DNA of 37,100 nucleotides from contig CALGLJ010000031.1 in assembly GCA_937930235.1 (NCBI GenBank), forward strand, positions 1-37,100, written 5' to 3'. This document shows positions 33,523-37,100 of the stretch, in pieces. Source of the DNA: an uncultured Verrucomicrobiales bacterium. Lineage in GTDB: Bacteria; Verrucomicrobiota; Verrucomicrobiia; Verrucomicrobiales; Akkermansiaceae. The position numbers were made by a program, and so were the translations under genes. Within the stretch, counting starts at the first letter, position 1. Each line of letters begins with the position of its first letter. Below the pieces are notes generated by a model. That model saw nothing but the letters and a program-made list of their open reading frames with translations. It did not search any database and was not told the DNA's origin.

Positions 33523-35238
33523 TTACTGAATATTGCGTGCCAATTCTGCAAATCGGCCATTTTTTTCGAGAAGTTCGGCGTAGCCGCCTTGTTCGATGAC
33601 GCGTCCTTTTTCGAGAACAAAGATGCAATCTGCATTTTGAATGGTGGATAGGCGGTGTGCAATCACGATACTCGTGCGATTTTTCATGAGTTCATCGAGT
33701 GCTTGTTGAATCAGAAGCTCTGTTTGATTATCCACGGAAGCGGTCGCTTCATCGAGTAGGAGTATGGGAGGGTCCTTGAGCAGGGCGCGGGCGATCGATA
33801 GTCTTTGTTTTTCTCCACCCGAGAGTTTGACTCCACGCTCTCCCACATTTGTATCGAGTTGATCAGGGAGTTCTCGGACAAAATCAGCGGCGCGTGCTGC
33901 TTCGAGAGCTTTCCAGAGTTCCGCATCAGATGCTCCTCTCTTAGCAAGGGTCATGTTTTCTCGCACGGAGCCATTGAAGAGGAATGCTTCCTGAGTCACA
34001 TAGCCGATGGAATCACGCAGGGAATTTTTTGAGAGTGTTTTGAGATCTTGTCCATCGATGGATAATTTCCCGGAGTCGTATTCATAAAAGCGACAGAGCA
34101 GATTCACGATGGTCGACTTTCCTGCGCCAGTGGTCCCAGCAAGGGCAATCGTTTCCCCAGGTTGAGCTTCTAGTGAAACTTCATGCAGCGTCGGTTGACC
34201 CTCGTCGTAGGCAAATGAGATCTGATCAAATTTCACATGCCCTTGTACCGGGCTGGCGAGAGGCGCTCCGCCGGTGGCATCGGGTTCGTCTTCGGAATCT
34301 AAAATTTCAAAAACCCGATCTGCTGCTGCGCGTGAGGAGAGGGCCATCTGGTTCAGCTGATGAAGCTTGCTGATGGGTTCATAAAACAGAGAGAGGAGGA
34401 GGAAGAACGCAAGTAGATCTTCGGGATCCATCGTTCCCTGCATCACCGCATATCCTCCAAAGCTCAGCACTAAAATATACCCCATGCTATTAAAGAAGGA
34501 CATTCCGGGGTTGTAGAAGGCCCACCACTTCATGACGCGTAAAGTGGCCCGCCGCATCGCGTTAGAGAGACGATTGAAATGCTGATGCTCGTCTTGCTCA
34601 GCGGCGTAAGCTTTGATCTGCCGGATGCCTGCGATGTTGTCGTGGAGAAGTGCATTGAGATCGGAGGAGGCGTCTCGTTGTTTTTTGTAACGGGATTTCG
34701 CGTTACGCGTATAAATAAAGGCACCCATCGCCAGAAGGGGGACGGGGAGGGTGGCCCATAAGGCAACGGTAGCATTCATCCAATACATGGTCGCTCCGAC
34801 TGCGACGATTTGAATGGTGGAGATCAGACCCAGCTCAATGCCATCGATCAAGATGCGCTCCATCGCCGTAACATCTTCCACCACGCGCGTCATGATGTCT
34901 CCAGTGCGTCTGGTATCAAACCAGCGGAGAGGAAGGCGTTGGATCTTCTGATAGAGGTCAGAGCGGATGTCGAAGATGACTTTCTGCTCAAAGTGATTAT
35001 TCAAGAGGATGCGCGCGCAATTGAGGGCATCTTTTAGAAAAAATCCCAATAATCCTAATAATACCCAAGGAACGAACTCATCGAAACGCTTTTCGGGGAT
35101 AATCGTGCCCGAGATATGGCGGGTGACGAGTGGAAAGACGATCACAGACGCCGCCATAATAGAGGCACAAAGAAATTGGGCCCCTCCTAAAAGTGGATAC
35201 CGGCTCAAATAAGAAAGGACACGTAAGACGCTCTTCAC
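33523..35238 (-). CDS. ABC transporter, fused permease-ATPase exporter (MsbA-like)
   Basis: This 571-residue half-transporter starts at a GTG. Residues 1 to about 310 form a six-helix type I exporter membrane domain. The ATPase has Walker A GTTGAGKST (368-376), Q-loop VTQEAFLF, signature LSGGEKQRLSIARAL (472-486), Walker B ILLLDE (492-497) and H-loop IAHRLS with His528. Its architecture fits lipid A or multidrug exporters of the MsbA type and it would work as a homodimer. The substrate is not evident: no lipopolysaccharide genes are adjacent. The convergent/divergent neighbours are unrelated housekeeping and envelope genes. Confidence 0.93.
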   Translation of the reverse strand: MKSVLRVLSYLSRYPLLGGAQFLCASIMAASVIVFPLVTRHISGTIIPEKRFDEFVPWVLLGLLGFFLKDALNCARILLNNHFEQKVIFDIRSDLYQKIQRLPLRWFDTRRTGDIMTRVVEDVTAMERILIDGIELGLISTIQIVAVGATMYWMNATVALWATLPVPLLAMGAFIYTRNAKSRYKKQRDASSDLNALLHDNIAGIRQIKAYAAEQDEHQHFNRLSNAMRRATLRVMKWWAFYNPGMSFFNSMGYILVLSFGGYAVMQGTMDPEDLLAFFLLLSLFYEPISKLHQLNQMALSSRAAADRVFEILDSEDEPDATGGAPLASPVQGHVKFDQISFAYDEGQPTLHEVSLEAQPGETIALAGTTGAGKSTIVNLLCRFYEYDSGKLSIDGQDLKTLSKNSLRDSIGYVTQEAFLFNGSVRENMTLAKRGASDAELWKALEAARAADFVRELPDQLDTNVGERGVKLSGGEKQRLSIARALLKDPPILLLDEATASVDNQTELLIQQALDELMKNRTSIVIAHRLSTIQNADCIFVLEKGRVIEQGGYAELLEKNGRFAELARNIQ

Positions 35239-35397
35239 TCAGCCCAACTTGGCTTTCATCGACTCAGATGCAAGCGATCAGGGCCTCCAAAAGATAAAAA
35301 AATCTAAAACATTTACGTTTCGTTGAATTTTCTGATTGCCGGAGGGAGGTGCATACCAGTAAGTTCACTCAACCCACACCGGAACGTTCAATTCACT

Positions 35398-36183
35398 ATG
35401 GCTAATACCTTTGGAATCCTCGCTGCTCTTGTCCTCGCTTTCGCTGCCTATGTAGCGTCTAAAAATAAAGATTCTCTCAATGAAGAGATCGTAAAAATTA
35501 AAAGTGAATCCGCTTCTCTGAAGCGAAATGAAAAAACCTTTTCTGATCTCGTCGCGGAAGTCGCAGATCTCGACGGACAGACTAAGGACTTCGAAGCTGA
35601 GACTAAGGTCAAGCAAGGCGAAATTCAAAAGCAACAACTTAAGAATAGCGATATTGAAACTCAGATTGCCGATAAAGAGGCCGAAGCGAAAGAAGCTGAA
35701 GCAACGGCGGACCGAGCTGACGAGATTTTGAAAGAGCTCGGAGATGCTCGTGATTTGATTCCTGAACTCAAACGTCTCAAATCCTCCCTCGCAGATCTTG
35801 ATGATCAACTTTCCGTAAGACAGGCCGAGGTTTCTACCTTGGAGAATAATAAGACCACCTCGACAACCGAATCGAAAGACTTATCAAAACAGCTCAGTAG
35901 TCGGAACACTGGTAAATCTTACTTCGTATCTGCTCGTATCCGCTCCGTTTATCGCAATTGGGGGTTCGTCACCCTCAGCGCAGGTGATTCTGCTGGCGTC
36001 GTTGCAAAATCCAAGCTGAAGGTTCTTCGTGGTGATGAGGAAGTCTGCCAGCTCATCGTGACCGCAGTAGAAACAAATTCAGCTGCCGCGAATATCATTC
36101 CGAGTTCAATCAAAGGCGAACTCGATATTTCCATCGGCGATGTTGTCGTTCCTATCGATGAGGCTCCCACCGCCCAGCAGTAA
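35398..36183 (+). CDS. Membrane-anchored coiled-coil protein with a C-terminal beta domain (paralogue 1)
   Basis: From the ATG at 35398 (MANTFGILAALVLAFAAYVAS) the protein is 261 residues; an upstream in-frame TTG at 35323 is unlikely. One N-terminal membrane helix is followed by about 150 residues of highly charged coiled coil (Glu/Lys/Ala/Asp-rich). The C-terminal domain of about 80 residues contains FVSARIRSVYRNWGFVTLSAGD, KLKVLRGDEEV and SIKGELDISIGDVVVP, resembling an MreC-like or SH3-like beta fold. It probably sits in the periplasm. The next gene encodes a paralogue with the same plan. The family is unknown to me. Codons are richer in C-ending forms than in the flanking genes, suggesting high expression. 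Confidence 0.85.
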   Translation: MANTFGILAALVLAFAAYVASKNKDSLNEEIVKIKSESASLKRNEKTFSDLVAEVADLDGQTKDFEAETKVKQGEIQKQQLKNSDIETQIADKEAEAKEAEATADRADEILKELGDARDLIPELKRLKSSLADLDDQLSVRQAEVSTLENNKTTSTTESKDLSKQLSSRNTGKSYFVSARIRSVYRNWGFVTLSAGDSAGVVAKSKLKVLRGDEEVCQLIVTAVETNSAAANIIPSSIKGELDISIGDVVVPIDEAPTAQQ

Positions 36184-36213
36184 TTTTCATCAACCTTCTG
36201 ATCTACTTATACC

Positions 36214-37014
36214 ATGAAAAATTTATTTTACCTTCTTGCAGTTATTTCCATTGGTGTTGCTGCTTTCTTTGGTTGGCAAGTGAAGGCCAATACCGAAGAT
36301 AAAATTACGAAACGTGATGACCTTATTAACCGCAATAAGATTCAGACGAGCAAAATTAACGAGCAAACTGAAAACCGGAAGCTGGCGACTAAAGAAAGAG
36401 ATGCTTCTCGTGATGCCAAAAACATCGCGGTAGCAGAGCTGGATAAATCCAAGAGTGACTTTGGCATTCTGAAGCGCACTCTCTCAGAAGTTGAAGCTCG
36501 TCAGGAAGATGCAAATGCTCGCGTCGAGAAGAATGAGCAACTTTTAGCCGAAATTAAGCAGCAAGTCCCCGGTGATATCCGAATCGAAGATGTCCCACAA
36601 GTTGTGAACGATCTCCGCGAAGAGGAGAAAGCGAAGAATAAATCACTCGAAGAACTCAACCTTGTTCATAGTAAATTGGACAAAGAAGTGATTAAGCTTA
36701 AGGAAGACATTGTGCGCACCTCTGGTAAAATCCAAGAAAGTAAGAAACGCGTTGGAAATAATGACTTTGAAGCTTCCGTATCAGCAGTGAATCATGATTG
36801 GGGTTTTCTTGTGATTGGTGCCGGTGAAAAATCTGGCCTCACTGGTGAGTCTAAGCTCTTAGTGAAGCGTTCTGGCCGGCTTGTTGGTAAAGTCGCCATA
36901 TCAGCTCTGGAAGCGAATCAAGCGATTGCTGAAATTGTTCCTGGATCATTTGCCAAAGGAGTGGTTGTGCAAGCTGGAGATCGCGTGATTCTTGAGAGCG
37001 TGAATCCAAACTAA
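36214..37014 (+). CDS. Membrane-anchored coiled-coil protein with a C-terminal beta domain (paralogue 2)
   Basis: This 266-residue protein begins with a membrane helix (MKNLFYLLAVISIGVAAFFGW), then a long coiled coil with repeated Glu/Lys/Asn stretches. Its C-terminal beta domain aligns by eye with paralogue 1: VSAVNHDWGFLVIGAGEKSGL, KLLVKRSGRLVGKVAISALEAN, AIAEIVPGSFAKG and VQAGDRVI. The coiled coils are not obviously alike in sequence, so only the terminal domain and layout are conserved. It starts 30 bp after paralogue 1 and ends before a strong terminator, so the pair likely forms one operon. Function unknown; an envelope-spacing or scaffold role is an inference. Confidence 0.85.
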   Translation: MKNLFYLLAVISIGVAAFFGWQVKANTEDKITKRDDLINRNKIQTSKINEQTENRKLATKERDASRDAKNIAVAELDKSKSDFGILKRTLSEVEARQEDANARVEKNEQLLAEIKQQVPGDIRIEDVPQVVNDLREEEKAKNKSLEELNLVHSKLDKEVIKLKEDIVRTSGKIQESKKRVGNNDFEASVSAVNHDWGFLVIGAGEKSGLTGESKLLVKRSGRLVGKVAISALEANQAIAEIVPGSFAKGVVVQAGDRVILESVNPN

Positions 37015-37050
37015 TTCTCGATTTACATTACCGACTCTCACAAAATCTCA

Positions 37051-37081
37051 AAAAGCGATCCAATCAGGGTCGCTTTTTTTT
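37051..37081 (+). terminator. Strong terminator of the coiled-coil operon
   Basis: AAAAGCGATCC pairs with GGGTCGCTTTT (one G-T pair) around a short loop, and the right arm runs into a stretch of T's (eight or more). It lies 37 bp after the stop of the second coiled-coil gene. Confidence 0.9.
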
Positions 37082-37100
37082 GATTCTTCCTCATGAGTTT

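Noticed and set aside
33428-33662. Short minus-strand frames over the structured spacer
   Set aside because: They overlap the 3' end of the ABC exporter in another frame and show no recognisable domain.

Overview
This looks like a chromosomal segment from a member of the Verrucomicrobiota, most likely an order Verrucomicrobiales-type aquatic bacterium. The basis is the mix of genes. There are secreted lamin-tail-domain (LTD) proteins, a beta-helix protein with a Gly/Asn/Ser linker, a XapX-type membrane peptide, a single-gene form of type II topoisomerase subunit B and an isolated nuoA. Canonical Shine-Dalgarno sequences are nearly absent; only rpsB has a clear one. This is a reading from protein character, not a database match. 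No rRNA, tRNA, CRISPR array, prophage or insertion sequence was seen.

Layout. Positions 1-1516 (minus) hold the N-terminal part of a secreted right-handed beta-helix protein that runs off the left edge; a poorly populated 550-bp spacer follows. Positions 2071-5438 hold an unrecognised protein, a LolA-like secreted protein and replicative helicase dnaB. Positions 5598-9982 hold fabH, a DMT-type exporter, dapA, a solitary nuoA, a small conserved-looking protein and ruvA. Positions 10059-12838 (all minus) hold rpsB-tsf, a membrane-anchored YpmS-like protein and a small acidic protein. Positions 12952-19617 hold a parE-type topoisomerase subunit, then two secreted LTD-type proteins flanking a Gfo/Idh/MocA oxidoreductase. 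Positions 19705-25784 hold a XapX-like peptide with deoA, and a full-length gltB. Positions 26014-30749 hold an unknown secreted protein, a PHP-type histidinol phosphatase, pta and an enlarged murJ. Positions 30828-35238 (all minus) hold an HTH/coiled-coil protein, serB, serS and an ABC exporter. The window closes with two tandem paralogous coiled-coil envelope proteins and a strong terminator at 37051-37081.

Most genes are housekeeping: replication, recombination, translation, fatty acid, lysine, serine, histidine and glutamate metabolism, and lipid II flipping. Functional pairs are rpsB-tsf and serS-serB. Genes are packed tightly, and several tail-to-tail pairs overlap or almost touch. No obvious defence or biosynthetic island is present. 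The most unusual items are an approximately 130-residue extra segment inside MurJ, a multi-hairpin structured region between the ABC exporter and serS, the tandem coiled-coil/beta-domain paralogues at the right end, and an exact 11-bp tandem repeat upstream of an unknown secreted protein.
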